From Burkholderiales bacterium LSUCC0115 (lineage in GTDB: Bacteria > Pseudomonadota > Gammaproteobacteria > Burkholderiales > Burkholderiaceae_A), in assembly GCA_009646425.1 (NCBI GenBank), contig WJBW01000002.1, forward strand, positions 1 to 64,000: 64,000 nt of DNA, in the 5' to 3' direction. Below the pieces are notes generated by a model. It was given only the letters and a program-made list of their open reading frames with translations, had not been told where the DNA came from and did no database searches. This document shows, one piece after another, positions 27,176 through 36,237 of the stretch; the first letter of the stretch is position 1; each line of letters opens with the position of its first letter. The position numbers were made by a program, and so were the translations under genes.

Positions 27176-29116
27176 ATGTCTTTGATCACCCTCTCCGAGG
27201 CCCAACTGGCCTTCGGCCATGTGGCCCTGCTCGATCAAACCGGTTTTGCGCTTGAAGGCCAGGAGCGCATTGGCCTGATTGGTCGTAATGGCACGGGCAA
27301 ATCGTCTCTCCTCAAGATTCTCGCCGGCCTGGAGCATCTGGATGATGGCCGTCTTCAGGTCGCACAAGACCTGCGCATCACCTATGTGGCTCAAGAGCCA
27401 AGCTTGGACCCTGGTCACACCGTTTTTGAATCCGTCAGCCAAGGCCTGGCAACCATTCAAGCCTTGCGAACCGAGTACGAGGCCCTGGGCCATCAGGTCA
27501 GCCAGAGCGATGACCAGCAGGCGCACCACAGACTCGATGAGCTGCAGTCGGCGCTGGACGCCGCCGGCGGCTGGCAATGGGAACAGCGCGTTGAGCAGAC
27601 CATGGCCAGACTGGGACTGAACCCCTTGAGCCGAATCGGTGAACTCTCCGGCGGACTCAAAAAGCGAGTCGCCTTGGCCCAAGCCTTGGTGACCAATCCA
27701 GATGTGTTGCTGCTCGACGAGCCCACCAACCACCTGGACGTTCAATCCATTGAGTGGCTCGAAGAGCTCCTGCTGGCCTTCAAAGGCGCCATGGTCTTCA
27801 TCACCCACGACCGGCGTTTTCTGGACCGAGTGGCCACCAGCATCCTAGCCCTCGATCGCGGTCAGCTTAAAAAGTATCCCGGTAACTTTGCAGACTACGA
27901 ACGTCAACGCGACGAGGAGCTGGCTGCGGAGGCCTTGGCCAACGCGCGAGCCGACAAATTGTTGGCCCAGGAAGAAGTCTGGTCCCGCAAGGGCGTGGAG
28001 GCCAGGCGAACCAAGAGTGTCGCCAGACTCGAACGTCTGAAGCAACTGCGCGCAGAGCATGCATCCCGCCGGGATCAGATGGGTCAGGTCAACCTAAACC
28101 TCTCCAAGGGTGAGCGAAGCGGCAAGCTGGTAGCCGAGCTTAAAGAGGTCTGCAAACAGTTTGGTGACAAGACGGTGGTGCGTGACTTCAGCCTGACCGT
28201 ACTGCGTGGAGACAAGATCGGCCTGATGGGACCCAACGGTGCGGGCAAGTCCACTCTGCTCAAACTCATCCTGGGTCAACTCTCGCCAGACCAGGGTCAG
28301 ATTCGATTGGGCACCAAGATTCAGGTGGCCTACTTTGACCAAATGCGTGAAGGCCTCAATTTGGAGGCCAGCCTGGAGGACACGATCAGCCCTGGCAGCG
28401 AATGGATCGAGATCGGTGACGAGAAGAAGCACGTCAAGAGCTACCTGGGTGACTTTCTTTTTGCGCCTGAGCGCGCGGGCTCACCCGTCAAGAGTCTCTC
28501 GGGTGGCGAGCGCAATCGGCTGCTGCTGGCCAGGCTCTTTGCCAGACCCGCCAATGTCCTGGTGCTTGACGAGCCCACCAACGACTTGGACATCGAGACC
28601 TTGGAGCTACTCGAACAACTCTTGGTGGACTACACCGGCACCTTGTTTCTGGTCAGCCACGACCGAACCTTTGTCGATCGGGTGGTGACCAGCCTGCTGG
28701 CCTATGAGGGGGATGGCCTCTGGCAGGAATACGAGGGTGGCTACGAGGACTACCTGATTCAGCGCCAGCGGATGCTGGCAGCCAGGGGACTGCCAGAGGC
28801 AAGACCGTCGGACACCAAGCCTGCTGCGTCTGGTGGCCCAACCAATGGTGGAACGGCGGCAAACCCAGACAAGCCAAAGGCCAAACTCAGCAACAAGGAG
28901 CGGGCCGCCTTGGAGAGTCTGCCGGCTCAGATCGAGGAGCTGGAAACTGCACTTGCACAAATACAGTCTCGTCTTGCGGATCCCATGCTTTACAAGCAAG
29001 ATCCCGAATCGGTACCCAAGCTTCAATCCCAATTGGAGTCGCTAGAAGCCGACCTGCTCAGGGCGATGGACCAATGGGATCAACTGCTGCAAAAGGAATC
29101 TGGTCTCACCACATGA
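27176..29116 (+). CDS. uup: ABC-F family ATPase, Uup type
   Basis: A 646-residue ABC-F protein without membrane segments. The first ABC domain has Walker A LIGRNGTGKSSLLKI, signature LSGGLKKRVALAQAL and LLLDEPTNHLD. A charged linker follows, then a second ABC domain with MGPNGAGKSTLLKLI, LSGGERNRLLLARLF and LVLDEPTNDLD. A C-terminal coiled coil (about 570-640, KLSNKERAALESLPAQIEEL) marks the Uup branch. Uup affects ribosome/translation function and transposon excision in E. coli. The last bases overlap the MFS gene start (ATGA). Confidence 0.92.
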   Translation: MSLITLSEAQLAFGHVALLDQTGFALEGQERIGLIGRNGTGKSSLLKILAGLEHLDDGRLQVAQDLRITYVAQEPSLDPGHTVFESVSQGLATIQALRTEYEALGHQVSQSDDQQAHHRLDELQSALDAAGGWQWEQRVEQTMARLGLNPLSRIGELSGGLKKRVALAQALVTNPDVLLLDEPTNHLDVQSIEWLEELLLAFKGAMVFITHDRRFLDRVATSILALDRGQLKKYPGNFADYERQRDEELAAEALANARADKLLAQEEVWSRKGVEARRTKSVARLERLKQLRAEHASRRDQMGQVNLNLSKGERSGKLVAELKEVCKQFGDKTVVRDFSLTVLRGDKIGLMGPNGAGKSTLLKLILGQLSPDQGQIRLGTKIQVAYFDQMREGLNLEASLEDTISPGSEWIEIGDEKKHVKSYLGDFLFAPERAGSPVKSLSGGERNRLLLARLFARPANVLVLDEPTNDLDIETLELLEQLLVDYTGTLFLVSHDRTFVDRVVTSLLAYEGDGLWQEYEGGYEDYLIQRQRMLAARGLPEARPSDTKPAASGGPTNGGTAANPDKPKAKLSNKERAALESLPAQIEELETALAQIQSRLADPMLYKQDPESVPKLQSQLESLEADLLRAMDQWDQLLQKESGLTT

Positions 29117-30282
29117 ACCGCTCCACCAGTCTGCTGCTCAACGCCGCCCATACCCTGGATCACCTGGTCCTTTTGATTTTTGCCTCGGCTGTCAGCGTCA
29201 TCGCCATTGAATTTGGCTTTGCCAACTGGGAAGACCTGATGCCCTACACCGCCGGGGCCTTTCTGATGTTCGGCATTGGATCTATTCCATCTGGCCGACT
29301 TGGAGACCTGTGGGGCCGGCGCAAGATGATGGTGCTTTATTTCTTTGGACTGGCGGCGAGCTGTGGCCTGGTCGCCCTGACCCAGAACGCCTGGCAGATT
29401 GCAGCAGCCCTCACCCTGATGGGGTTGTTTGCCTCCATCTATCACCCAGTGGGCATTCCCATGCTGCTGCGACATGCGGCCAAGCCTGGACTGGTGATCG
29501 GCTGGAACAATCTGGCCGGCAACATGGGCATTGCCCTGGCCGCACTCTTCACAGCACTAGCCATCAAGTACTTTGGCTGGCGGGCCGCCTTTTGGCTGGC
29601 CGCCCTGCTCTCCATCGCGCTTGGCCTCTTCTTTATGAAGGTCTGTCCGACCGAATCAGAACCAGCTGGCAAGCGAAAGGCCAGTGGAGCCAGCCTACCG
29701 AGAGACCTTGTGATTCGAGCGCTGGTGGTCATGACCACGGCGGCGACCTCTGGGGCCATCTTGTTTAACTTCACGACCAACAGCAATGCCGAGTTGCTCA
29801 AGGTCAAGTTCGACCAGGTTGTCACCGATCCGGCGGTCCTGGGCTTTCTGCTGGCCGGCGTCTATGCAGTGGCCGCCTTTAGCCAGGTTGCTGCTGGCTG
29901 GCTGCTCGATCGCGTCGCCCTTAAAAAGCTGTTCATGACCATCGTCTCGTTTCAGATTGCATTTCTGCTGGCAGCCAGTCAGACCACGGGCTGGCCCTAC
30001 CTGGTCTTCTCGTTGGGCTTCATGGCGGCGATCTTTGGTGCCATTCCATTCGTGGATGCGGTCATCGTTCGGTATGTGGACGACAGCATGCGCAGCAGAG
30101 CCACCGGCATGCGTATCGCCATTACCTTTGGAGTCAGCAGCCTGGCGGTCTACCTGATTGGACCCACGGTGAAGTCGTTTGGCTTTGACACCATGCTGCT
30201 GGTCATGGCGGCCCTGGCCTGCTTTACGATCGCGGCCATGTCTTGGCTGCCCAGCGACACAGCGACTGAGCAAACGAGGTAA
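29113..30282 (+). CDS. MFS transporter
   Basis: A 389-residue major facilitator with about 12 hydrophobic segments. The loop 2-3 signature appears as GRLGDLWGRRKMM (residues 60-72). The N-terminus NAAHTLDHLVLLIFASAV and YHPVGIPMLLRH resemble MFS proteins of the fosmidomycin-resistance/YfnC-like group. The substrate is unknown. Its ATG overlaps the uup stop, giving coupling, and its 3' end overlaps the convergent hydrolase by 59 bp. The upstream ATG at 29074 lies inside uup and was not used. Confidence 0.88.
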   Translation: MNRSTSLLLNAAHTLDHLVLLIFASAVSVIAIEFGFANWEDLMPYTAGAFLMFGIGSIPSGRLGDLWGRRKMMVLYFFGLAASCGLVALTQNAWQIAAALTLMGLFASIYHPVGIPMLLRHAAKPGLVIGWNNLAGNMGIALAALFTALAIKYFGWRAAFWLAALLSIALGLFFMKVCPTESEPAGKRKASGASLPRDLVIRALVVMTTAATSGAILFNFTTNSNAELLKVKFDQVVTDPAVLGFLLAGVYAVAAFSQVAAGWLLDRVALKKLFMTIVSFQIAFLLAASQTTGWPYLVFSLGFMAAIFGAIPFVDAVIVRYVDDSMRSRATGMRIAITFGVSSLAVYLIGPTVKSFGFDTMLLVMAALACFTIAAMSWLPSDTATEQTR

Positions 30283-31258
30283 CTTCGCCGGGCAAGCCCA
30301 AGGTGCTCGGGGCCATAAACCCCACGTGGCCGCCAGCCTCTGGCTGACAGACCTGTACCGCGGCGGGTAAGTCCGAGGCAATCGGCAGACTGTCCGCAGG
30401 TACCAACGGATCGTTGCGAGCGTTGATCAACAGGCTTGGAATAGCCAACTTTGACAGATGAGACTTGGACGAAGCCCTCGCCCAATAGTCATCGACGCCT
30501 GAGAATCCGTGCAGTGGGGCTGTAAAGGCATCGTCAAACACTCGTAAGGTGTTGGCAGCCAGAACACGCGGCAGGTCAAACAGCCCGGGGTACTGCTGGG
30601 CCTTCAGCCAAGCCTTGCGCTTCATGGTGCTCAAAAACAGCCTGGCGTAGATGGATCGGTTCAGACCTTTGTCTATGGCCAGACCAGAGGCAGCCAAATC
30701 GAACGGCGCCGAGACACTCACCAAGGAATCGATCCACTGATTGGCCTTGCTCCCTCGTTGAGAGACCCATAGGCTGAGCGCGTTGCCGCCAAGCGAGACG
30801 CCGACCGCGGTGATCGGACCACGGTTGACTGCAGCGTCAGCACCACTGCAGACCGTCTGTCGAATGCTGGTGAGAGCAGCCTCGACGTCCCCAATGTCAC
30901 CCGCGTAATAGGCGCGAGGCCCTCGGTTGATCTCACCCGAGCAGCCTCTAAAGTGAACCACCGCGCATCGCCAACCGCGATGCTGGCAGACCGAGGCCAG
31001 CGCCTGAGCATAGCCACTCGCGGACGACCCCTCTAGCCCATGAAACAAGACCAACGTTGGTGCCATGGCCTGCTCTGCGTCCACCCAATCAATGTCCAGA
31101 AAGTCTCCGTCGGGCAACTCCAACCGCTGACGTCGAAAGGCGATGAGCCCATTGAGTCGCTTCTGCGCAAAGAAAACGGGGTAGATGGTCTGGGCATGCC
31201 CGCCCGGCAACCACGGTGCCAAGCCTGGCATGACGAATGAGGCTCGGGTCCCACTCAC
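30224..31258 (-). CDS. YheT-type alpha/beta hydrolase
   Basis: A 344-residue alpha/beta hydrolase. PWLPGGHAQTIYPVFFAQK at the N-terminus and VLFHGLEGSSASGYAQAL with CAVVHFRGCSGEINR are hallmarks of the YheT/COG0429 esterase family. The nucleophile elbow is GVSLGGN, the acid is near NARNDPLVP and the histidine is GGHVGF. The physiological ester is unknown. The start is GTG 31258; ATG 31231 is the alternative and neither has a strong ribosome binding site. The 59-bp 3' overlap with the MFS gene is unusually long for convergent genes. Confidence 0.87.
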   Translation of the reverse strand: MSGTRASFVMPGLAPWLPGGHAQTIYPVFFAQKRLNGLIAFRRQRLELPDGDFLDIDWVDAEQAMAPTLVLFHGLEGSSASGYAQALASVCQHRGWRCAVVHFRGCSGEINRGPRAYYAGDIGDVEAALTSIRQTVCSGADAAVNRGPITAVGVSLGGNALSLWVSQRGSKANQWIDSLVSVSAPFDLAASGLAIDKGLNRSIYARLFLSTMKRKAWLKAQQYPGLFDLPRVLAANTLRVFDDAFTAPLHGFSGVDDYWARASSKSHLSKLAIPSLLINARNDPLVPADSLPIASDLPAAVQVCQPEAGGHVGFMAPSTLGLPGEVTSFAQSLCRWAAKTWPRS

Positions 31259-31260
31259 GG

Positions 31261-31752
31261 CTAAGGCTGTGCAGCGGGCAACAAGGGCTTGAGAACCGCC
31301 TCAATCGTGTCGATGCCAGTGGCCGGTGCATAGCGGCCCACCACCCTGCCAGAGGGATCCACCAAGAACTTGGTGAAGTTCCACTTGATCGCCTGGGTGC
31401 CTAAGAGCCCGGGGGCAGCCACTTTCAAAAACTTGAACAGTGGGTGAGTATTGGCCCCATTCACATCGCACTTCTCGAAAAGGGGAAACGTCACCCCAAA
31501 ACGGGTCTCGCAGAACTGACCAATCTGTTCGGCATCACCTGGCTCTTGGCTGCCGAACTGGTTGCAGGGAAAGCCCATGACGGTGAGCCCCTGGTCTGCA
31601 TAGCGTTGATGGAGAGCCTGAAGGGGTTGGTACTGAGGTGTAAAGCCACACTGGCTCGCCACGTTCACAATCAACAGAACACGACCGGCATAGTCGGTCA
31701 GATTTTCCACACGGCCATCAAGGCGAATCAACGGAATATTGGGCAGGCTCAT
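31261..31752 (-). CDS. Glutathione peroxidase family protein
   Basis: A 163-residue peroxidase of the GPx/BtuE family. NVASQCGFTPQYQPLQAL carries the catalytic residue as Cys35 (not selenocysteine), VMGFPCNQFGSQEPG holds the second Cys and Gln, and IKWNFTKFLVD has the Trp-Asn pair. It reduces hydrogen or lipid peroxides with thioredoxin or glutathione. ATG 31752 is chosen over an upstream start at 31803 because family homology starts there (MSLPNIPLIRLDG). There is no signal peptide, so it is cytoplasmic. It is 2 bp before the hydrolase gene, probably one transcript. Confidence 0.93.
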   Translation of the reverse strand: MSLPNIPLIRLDGRVENLTDYAGRVLLIVNVASQCGFTPQYQPLQALHQRYADQGLTVMGFPCNQFGSQEPGDAEQIGQFCETRFGVTFPLFEKCDVNGANTHPLFKFLKVAAPGLLGTQAIKWNFTKFLVDPSGRVVGRYAPATGIDTIEAVLKPLLPAAQP

Positions 31753-31793
31753 ATCATTCAGAGTGTGCCCCAATTCGCGATAGAACTTTTGAC

Positions 31794-32273
31794 ATGTCCT
31801 CAAAATCCGCCCGTCTGTTGTTGCTGACCCTTACCTTGGGTCTGATGAGTCCCGCAGTACTGGCCTTCTTGTGGTCGTCGTCACCGAAGGATCTGCTCAA
31901 ACCCACTGATGCCAAGATTGTCAGCAAAGGCCAGCAGGTCTACGACATGAGTTGCGCCGCCTGTCATGGCAGCAAACTACAGGGCCAGTTCAACTGGCGA
32001 ACCCGAGACGCCCAGGGCTACCTACCTGCTCCACCCCATGACCCCAGCGGCCACACCTGGCACCATCCCAGCGAGCAGCTCTTCAACATGGTGAAGTTCG
32101 GTATTCAGCATTACGCTGGGGCCGACTACAAAAGCCACATGCCCAAGTTCGAGCGGGCCCTGACTGATGAGCAGATCGTGGCCGTGCTGTCTTACATCAA
32201 GAGCACCTGGCCCAAAGACATCCAGGCCAAGCACGACCAGCTCAACCAGCAGGCCCGCAGCCAGACCAAATAG
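31794..32273 (+). CDS. Secreted monoheme cytochrome c
   Basis: A 159-residue cytochrome c. The N-terminal signal peptide is at residues 1-24, the heme motif CAACH at 54-58 and a distal Met in SHMPKF. Helix LTDEQIVAVLSYIKSTWP closes the fold. It is periplasmic or membrane-anchored and would carry electrons, but its partners are not visible here. It diverges from the peroxidase gene across 41 bp, so a shared oxidative-stress control is possible but unproven. Confidence 0.9.
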   Translation: MSSKSARLLLLTLTLGLMSPAVLAFLWSSSPKDLLKPTDAKIVSKGQQVYDMSCAACHGSKLQGQFNWRTRDAQGYLPAPPHDPSGHTWHHPSEQLFNMVKFGIQHYAGADYKSHMPKFERALTDEQIVAVLSYIKSTWPKDIQAKHDQLNQQARSQTK

Positions 32274-32296
32274 CAGCGGGTTGATAGGGCTGTCAG

Positions 32297-33130
32297 CTAG
32301 CGCGTCGTCTCCCTGATCGCCCTGGCGATCTCGCTGGCCGGATTCGCCATCGCTTCCAGCAGGCTGAAGTGGTCATGGCCTGCCAGTAGTTCATGATGAA
32401 CATCAGCCAGGCCTGCTTGCACCAGAAGATCCCGATAGCGCTGCCCCTGCTGCCACCAAAGCTCCGGCTCTCTGGCCCCGGCATAGATGAAGGTTGGAAT
32501 GTCGGCAGGCTGACAGTGTGTCAAGGGACAGGACTGCGCCGCATCGTCCGGCGTTAAGCCGATGGTCTTGCTGATCTCGGCGGCGGCCCTGGCCTGGGGG
32601 TCATAAACCCCGCTCACCAGCACCAATCGCTTGGGCGGCACCGGCAACTGGTCGGTGTGACTGCGGCCGGCTTGTGAGTGAAACGCCATGGCCAGCAGAT
32701 GGGCGCCAGCCGAGTGCCCAGCCATGACATCGATGCCTTTGCCATCACGCTCGGTCAATTGACGGTCTATCTCGACCAGGCCGGCTGCGGTCTGATCCAC
32801 CAATTCCGTCAGGCTGAGACTCGGCATCAAGGGATAGGTCATGGCCACGAACGTCCAGCCTGCCTGCACATAGGCCTGCGCCATAAAGCTGAACTGGTCC
32901 TTGTGTCGCGAGAACCAGAAGCCCCCATGGAGGAACAGCACAGTCCCCTGGCAGGCTTGACCCGGCTGAGGCCGAAAGACGTCGTAGGTCTGCCGCTCAC
33001 CCGGACCGTAGTGATGGTTGAGCGACTGATGTGGCCAGTCTTGCCGAAAGGACACGCTGGATCGCTCAAACCGGTCCATCATCTGCTCGCTGTCCGGCAC
33101 CGCCTGACGGGGATTAAACCAGTCGACCAT
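32297..33130 (-). CDS. Alpha/beta hydrolase, kynurenine formamidase-like
   Basis: A 277-residue esterase/lipase-like protein. The oxyanion motif HGGFW is near residue 70, the nucleophile is GHSAGAH, and the terminal catalytic His is in GHDHFSLLE. HGGxW together with an N-terminal DWFNPRQAVPDS segment is typical of arylformamidase-like enzymes (KynB/BNA7 group), which hydrolyse N-formylkynurenine. No kynA or kynU is near, so that role is only a family hint. Its start overlaps the end of the MATE gene by 17 bp on the same strand. Confidence 0.8.
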   Translation of the reverse strand: MVDWFNPRQAVPDSEQMMDRFERSSVSFRQDWPHQSLNHHYGPGERQTYDVFRPQPGQACQGTVLFLHGGFWFSRHKDQFSFMAQAYVQAGWTFVAMTYPLMPSLSLTELVDQTAAGLVEIDRQLTERDGKGIDVMAGHSAGAHLLAMAFHSQAGRSHTDQLPVPPKRLVLVSGVYDPQARAAAEISKTIGLTPDDAAQSCPLTHCQPADIPTFIYAGAREPELWWQQGQRYRDLLVQAGLADVHHELLAGHDHFSLLEAMANPASEIARAIRETTR

Positions 33131-34526
33131 GTTGCATCCACCTCCCTGAAAACCAACGCCAGCCTAGCACCCCAGCCAACAGGGCAATGTAGAGCAAGGC
33201 TGCAATCCAGCCCCCTGCCGCTCCCCACCCAAGTCCTGGTAGATCAAACCATCCCTGGCCCCGCTCAAATGAGAACAGGTAACTCAGCGGTACAAACAGG
33301 CCCCATGACATGGACAGCAATAAGATCGCCGGTACACGGGTGTCGCCTGCTCCTCGCAGGCAGAAGACCGATCCCAGATGCACCCCATCAAAGACCTGAT
33401 AGGCCCCGGCGATCCATGCCAGGGTAATGCCCAGAGCGATCACAGCGGGACCGCTGGGATCCGAGGCCGAGACAAAGAGTCCCATCCAGAACTCGGCAAA
33501 CAAGGCCAGCACCACCCCAACGGCGAGCATATAGCCCGTGGTCAGACCCACCACGCGATTGCCGACCCGTCTGGCCCAGTCTGGACGGCCCGCACCAATC
33601 GACTGACCGACCAAGGTGGTACCCGCCTTGCCCAAACCGACCGCCGGCATATAGGCCACCGAGGTCAGCATCATGACGATTTGGGTGGCGGCCCCCTGAA
33701 CGGCGCCCAGCTTGGTGACCATGGCCTGAAAGGCGGCCAGACCCAAGACATCAAACGCAATGGACAGGCCAATCGGAAAGCCCAAGGCTGCAATCGCATA
33801 GATGCGTTTGGGCTGCGGCCGCCAGAAGCGGCGGGAGCGATAACGCCAGCGAAGCGAGCCATTGAGAAAGATGGTCATGGCCATGAGCCAACCACAGGCC
33901 AGAGAGGCCGTCGTCGCCCAGGCCACACCCGAGACGCCCCAGCCAAACCCCCAGATAAACCAGGCATTGAAGACGGCGTTCAGGATGGCGATGACAATGT
34001 TGACACTCAGCGCCAGGCGGACCTGGCCAATGGCCATGAAAAACGAGAGAACTGCGGTCTGGGCCACCGCAATCGGCCCGCCGGAGAACCGTGGGCCCCA
34101 ATAGTCCAAGGCACTCTGACCAACGCCATCGGGTAAGGCCAAAGCCGGCACCAAACGATCGCCCAGCCAGACCAGGAGCGCAAAGGCTGGAATGGTGAGG
34201 GCAGCAAGCCAAATCCCGTTCCAGGCCGAGCGCGCTGCCCGGCCGTATTTGCGGGCCCCATAGGCCTGGGCCGCATAGGTCTGAACCGCCATGCCCATGC
34301 CGGTCACCAGCAAGAGCAGACCCAGGATCAGCCAATAGACGCCGCCCACGCCGGCGACGGCCTGCGACGAAATCCGGCTGACAAACCAGGTATCGGTGAG
34401 GTTGAGAACGGCCTGTAATCCCGCATGTATAAAGAGCGGGAAGGCCATGGCCAAGATGGCTCGCAGGTCTACCCTGACCTGGCCGTGTTCATCGATTCGG
34501 CTGGCCGGGAGGGTGTTTTTGCGCAT
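33114..34526 (-). CDS. MATE family efflux transporter
   Basis: A 470-residue inner-membrane protein with about 12 hydrophobic segments, of the NorM/DinF-like MATE family. Early features include PLFIHAGLQAVLNLTDTWFV, TYAAQAYGARKYG and, in the second half, GTTLVGQSIGAGRP. MATE proteins export cationic compounds using H+ or Na+ gradients; the substrate is unknown. It is divergent from the bfd-like gene (36 bp) and overlaps the following hydrolase, so these two may be co-expressed. Confidence 0.92.
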   Translation of the reverse strand: MRKNTLPASRIDEHGQVRVDLRAILAMAFPLFIHAGLQAVLNLTDTWFVSRISSQAVAGVGGVYWLILGLLLLVTGMGMAVQTYAAQAYGARKYGRAARSAWNGIWLAALTIPAFALLVWLGDRLVPALALPDGVGQSALDYWGPRFSGGPIAVAQTAVLSFFMAIGQVRLALSVNIVIAILNAVFNAWFIWGFGWGVSGVAWATTASLACGWLMAMTIFLNGSLRWRYRSRRFWRPQPKRIYAIAALGFPIGLSIAFDVLGLAAFQAMVTKLGAVQGAATQIVMMLTSVAYMPAVGLGKAGTTLVGQSIGAGRPDWARRVGNRVVGLTTGYMLAVGVVLALFAEFWMGLFVSASDPSGPAVIALGITLAWIAGAYQVFDGVHLGSVFCLRGAGDTRVPAILLLSMSWGLFVPLSYLFSFERGQGWFDLPGLGWGAAGGWIAALLYIALLAGVLGWRWFSGRWMQHGRLV

Positions 34527-34562
34527 TCCACCATTCTACTGAGAAGCGATATCCTGCCCGGC

Positions 34563-34748
34563 ATGGCTGAGATCGTCTGTTACTGCAATGGGGTCTGGGA
34601 TGAAGACCTGCAGGAGTTCCTGCGCGACAACTGGATCGACACCCTGGAGGAGCTCACCTCTCGGGAGCGGATCTGCAACAACTGTCGTCAGTGTGAGCCC
34701 TTGGTCCTCGAAGAAATCGAGAAGGCCAAGGCGGCCCGGGGTCGATAG
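34563..34748 (+). CDS. bfd: Bacterioferritin-associated ferredoxin-like [2Fe-2S] protein
   Basis: A 61-residue protein with the BFD cysteine pattern: C6-x-C8, then C41-x2-C44 with a spacing of 32, plus an extra C38 (CNNCRQC). Bfd binds a [2Fe-2S] cluster and donates electrons to release iron from bacterioferritin. No bacterioferritin gene is in the window. The start at 34563 is used because the family core MAEIVCYCNG begins there; the longer frame from 34425 overlaps the MATE gene. Confidence 0.85.
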   Translation: MAEIVCYCNGVWDEDLQEFLRDNWIDTLEELTSRERICNNCRQCEPLVLEEIEKAKAARGR

Positions 34749-34777
34749 CGCTGTGCGCTGCGTGATAGCGTTCACCC

Positions 34778-35044
34778 GTGCCCGTTATCACGCTCTACAT
34801 CCAACCTGGCGCCAAGCAGTCCCGCGTTGTTGGCTTACACGATGGACTGCCCAAGATCGCCATCAAGGCCAGGCCCATCGACGGCGAGGCCAACGAGGCG
34901 TTGATCGCATTCCTGGCTGAGCTAGGAGGCGTTCCCAAACGCTCGATCGAAATCCTGTCGGGACAGACCAGTCGGACCAAACGAGTCCTGATGCCAGATG
35001 CGGTCAGCGATCACCTACAACGCTCAGGATCCTCCTCGGACTAA
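34778..35044 (+). CDS. DUF167/YggU family protein
   Basis: An 88-residue protein with the DUF167 core: ITLYIQPGAKQSRVVGLHDG, then IKARPIDGEANEALIAFLAE and SGQTSRTKRVLM. The family is conserved in bacteria and eukaryotes with no established function. The start is GTG at 34778, 29 bp after the bfd-like gene. Its 3' end lies about 50 bp before the truncated urtE, so it marks the last gene on the ordinary side of the urease junction. Confidence 0.9.
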   Translation: MPVITLYIQPGAKQSRVVGLHDGLPKIAIKARPIDGEANEALIAFLAELGGVPKRSIEILSGQTSRTKRVLMPDAVSDHLQRSGSSSD

Positions 35045-35094
35045 AATCCCCGCAACTCACCACTTTGGTGCGATACCGCTCTCTCGAGGTGCCG

Positions 35095-35312
35095 AGGCAT
35101 GCGTTCAGCCCAATGTCATTCAAATGATCGGCGACACTCTCAAGACGCTCGTGGCAAAAGGTGGTCTGACTGTTTTGCTGGTTGAACAGTATTACGAGTT
35201 TGCTAGGCAGATAGCGGACGACTATGCAGTCATGAGCCGCGGTGAGATCATAGCCACCGGAGCGGCTGCTCATATGGAGCGCGATGGTGTCGAAAAGCTT
35301 ATTACCGTCTAG
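35095..35312 (+). pseudogene. urtE: 3' remnant of urtE (urea ABC transporter ATPase)
   Basis: Only the last 70 or so residues of UrtE remain: VQPNVIQMIGDTLKTLV, LLVEQYYEFARQIADDYAVM and SRGEIIATGAAAHMERDGVE, then the stop. Walker A, the signature and Walker B, which should precede EGVQP, are absent, and no urtA-D genes are upstream. The homology begins abruptly at about 35095, about 50 bp after the DUF167 gene. The remnant overlaps the ureD start, and the ureD ribosome binding site (GGAG 35276-35279) lies within it, which may be why it was retained. A deletion or transfer breakpoint at about 35095 is inferred. Confidence 0.82.
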
Positions 35313-36219
35313 TGTCACCCTACCCCCCTGGAGGGCGGCGATCCATCTACGAGCCGAGTACAGGGATGAGAAAACCGCGATTAGGCGGCAGCGCGCCGAA
35401 GGTCCGCTCCAGATTCAGAAGGTCTTATACCCAGAGGGCGGTGACGTTGCCCATGTGTTCCTGCTTCATCCCCCATCCGGCATCGCCCAGGAAGATGAGT
35501 TAGACATTCAAATCGAGGCTGACGAGTTCAGCCACAGTCTTTATGCCACGCCGGGAGCGACCCGTTGGTACAAATCATCCGCTCAGGCGCTCTGTCCCGC
35601 ACGACAGCTTACCCAACTCAACGTTCGGGGTGGAGCCACACTCGAGTGGTTGCCATACGAGAATCTGTACTTTGATCAAACCTGGGCTGAGAGTCAGCTC
35701 ACCATCAAAATCGAGAGCGGTTCTCGTCTGTTGGGCTGGGATCTGCATCAGTTTGGTCGCACAAGTTGTCATGAGCCGTGGGCGGGTGGTCGTGTGCACA
35801 ATGCCCTGGCGTTTTACCTAGACGATCAGCTGTTTTGGACAGAGACTGGTTCCTGGACGCAGGACAGTATCGCGCGCTCAGACGATCATCATCACCTAGG
35901 ATCCTTCAGTATCACCGGATCGTTATGGGCCTACGGACCCACACTGTCCGACGAGCACTACGAGACGCTTGCTGCAAGTCTGCCCTACGACGATGTCTGT
36001 ATTGCTGGCCTCTCTCAGATTAACGCACCCCGGACGACCCAACAGGACGTCGGGACCTTCTCGTCCGACACCCCGATCAAGCCGGAGTCTCTGGTGGTCA
36101 TGCGACTCCTATCCAACGACCCCGAGCGAGCAAGACAGGTCTGTGAGAGGACCCGAGCTGCCCTTCGACCCCTTATGATCGGAAAAAGCGCTTCGGACTT
36201 GCGGATCTGGGCCACCTAA
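35284..36219 (+). CDS. ureD: Urease accessory protein UreD
   Basis: A 311-residue UreD (UreH), a scaffold that binds apo-urease with UreF and UreG for nickel insertion. Family marks are EGPLQIQKVLYPEGGDVAHV, the HPPSGIAQEDELDIQI segment, QLNVRGGATLEWLPYENLYF and SLLGWD-like RLLGWDLHQFGR. Length is slightly above the usual 270-290. The ATG at 35284 lies inside the urtE remnant and has TGGAG 4 nt upstream. It begins the urease operon and is 18 bp before ureA. Confidence 0.93.
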   Translation: MVSKSLLPSSVTLPPWRAAIHLRAEYRDEKTAIRRQRAEGPLQIQKVLYPEGGDVAHVFLLHPPSGIAQEDELDIQIEADEFSHSLYATPGATRWYKSSAQALCPARQLTQLNVRGGATLEWLPYENLYFDQTWAESQLTIKIESGSRLLGWDLHQFGRTSCHEPWAGGRVHNALAFYLDDQLFWTETGSWTQDSIARSDDHHHLGSFSITGSLWAYGPTLSDEHYETLAASLPYDDVCIAGLSQINAPRTTQQDVGTFSSDTPIKPESLVVMRLLSNDPERARQVCERTRAALRPLMIGKSASDLRIWAT

Positions 36220-36237
36220 GACCTTTTCGGAGAAAAC

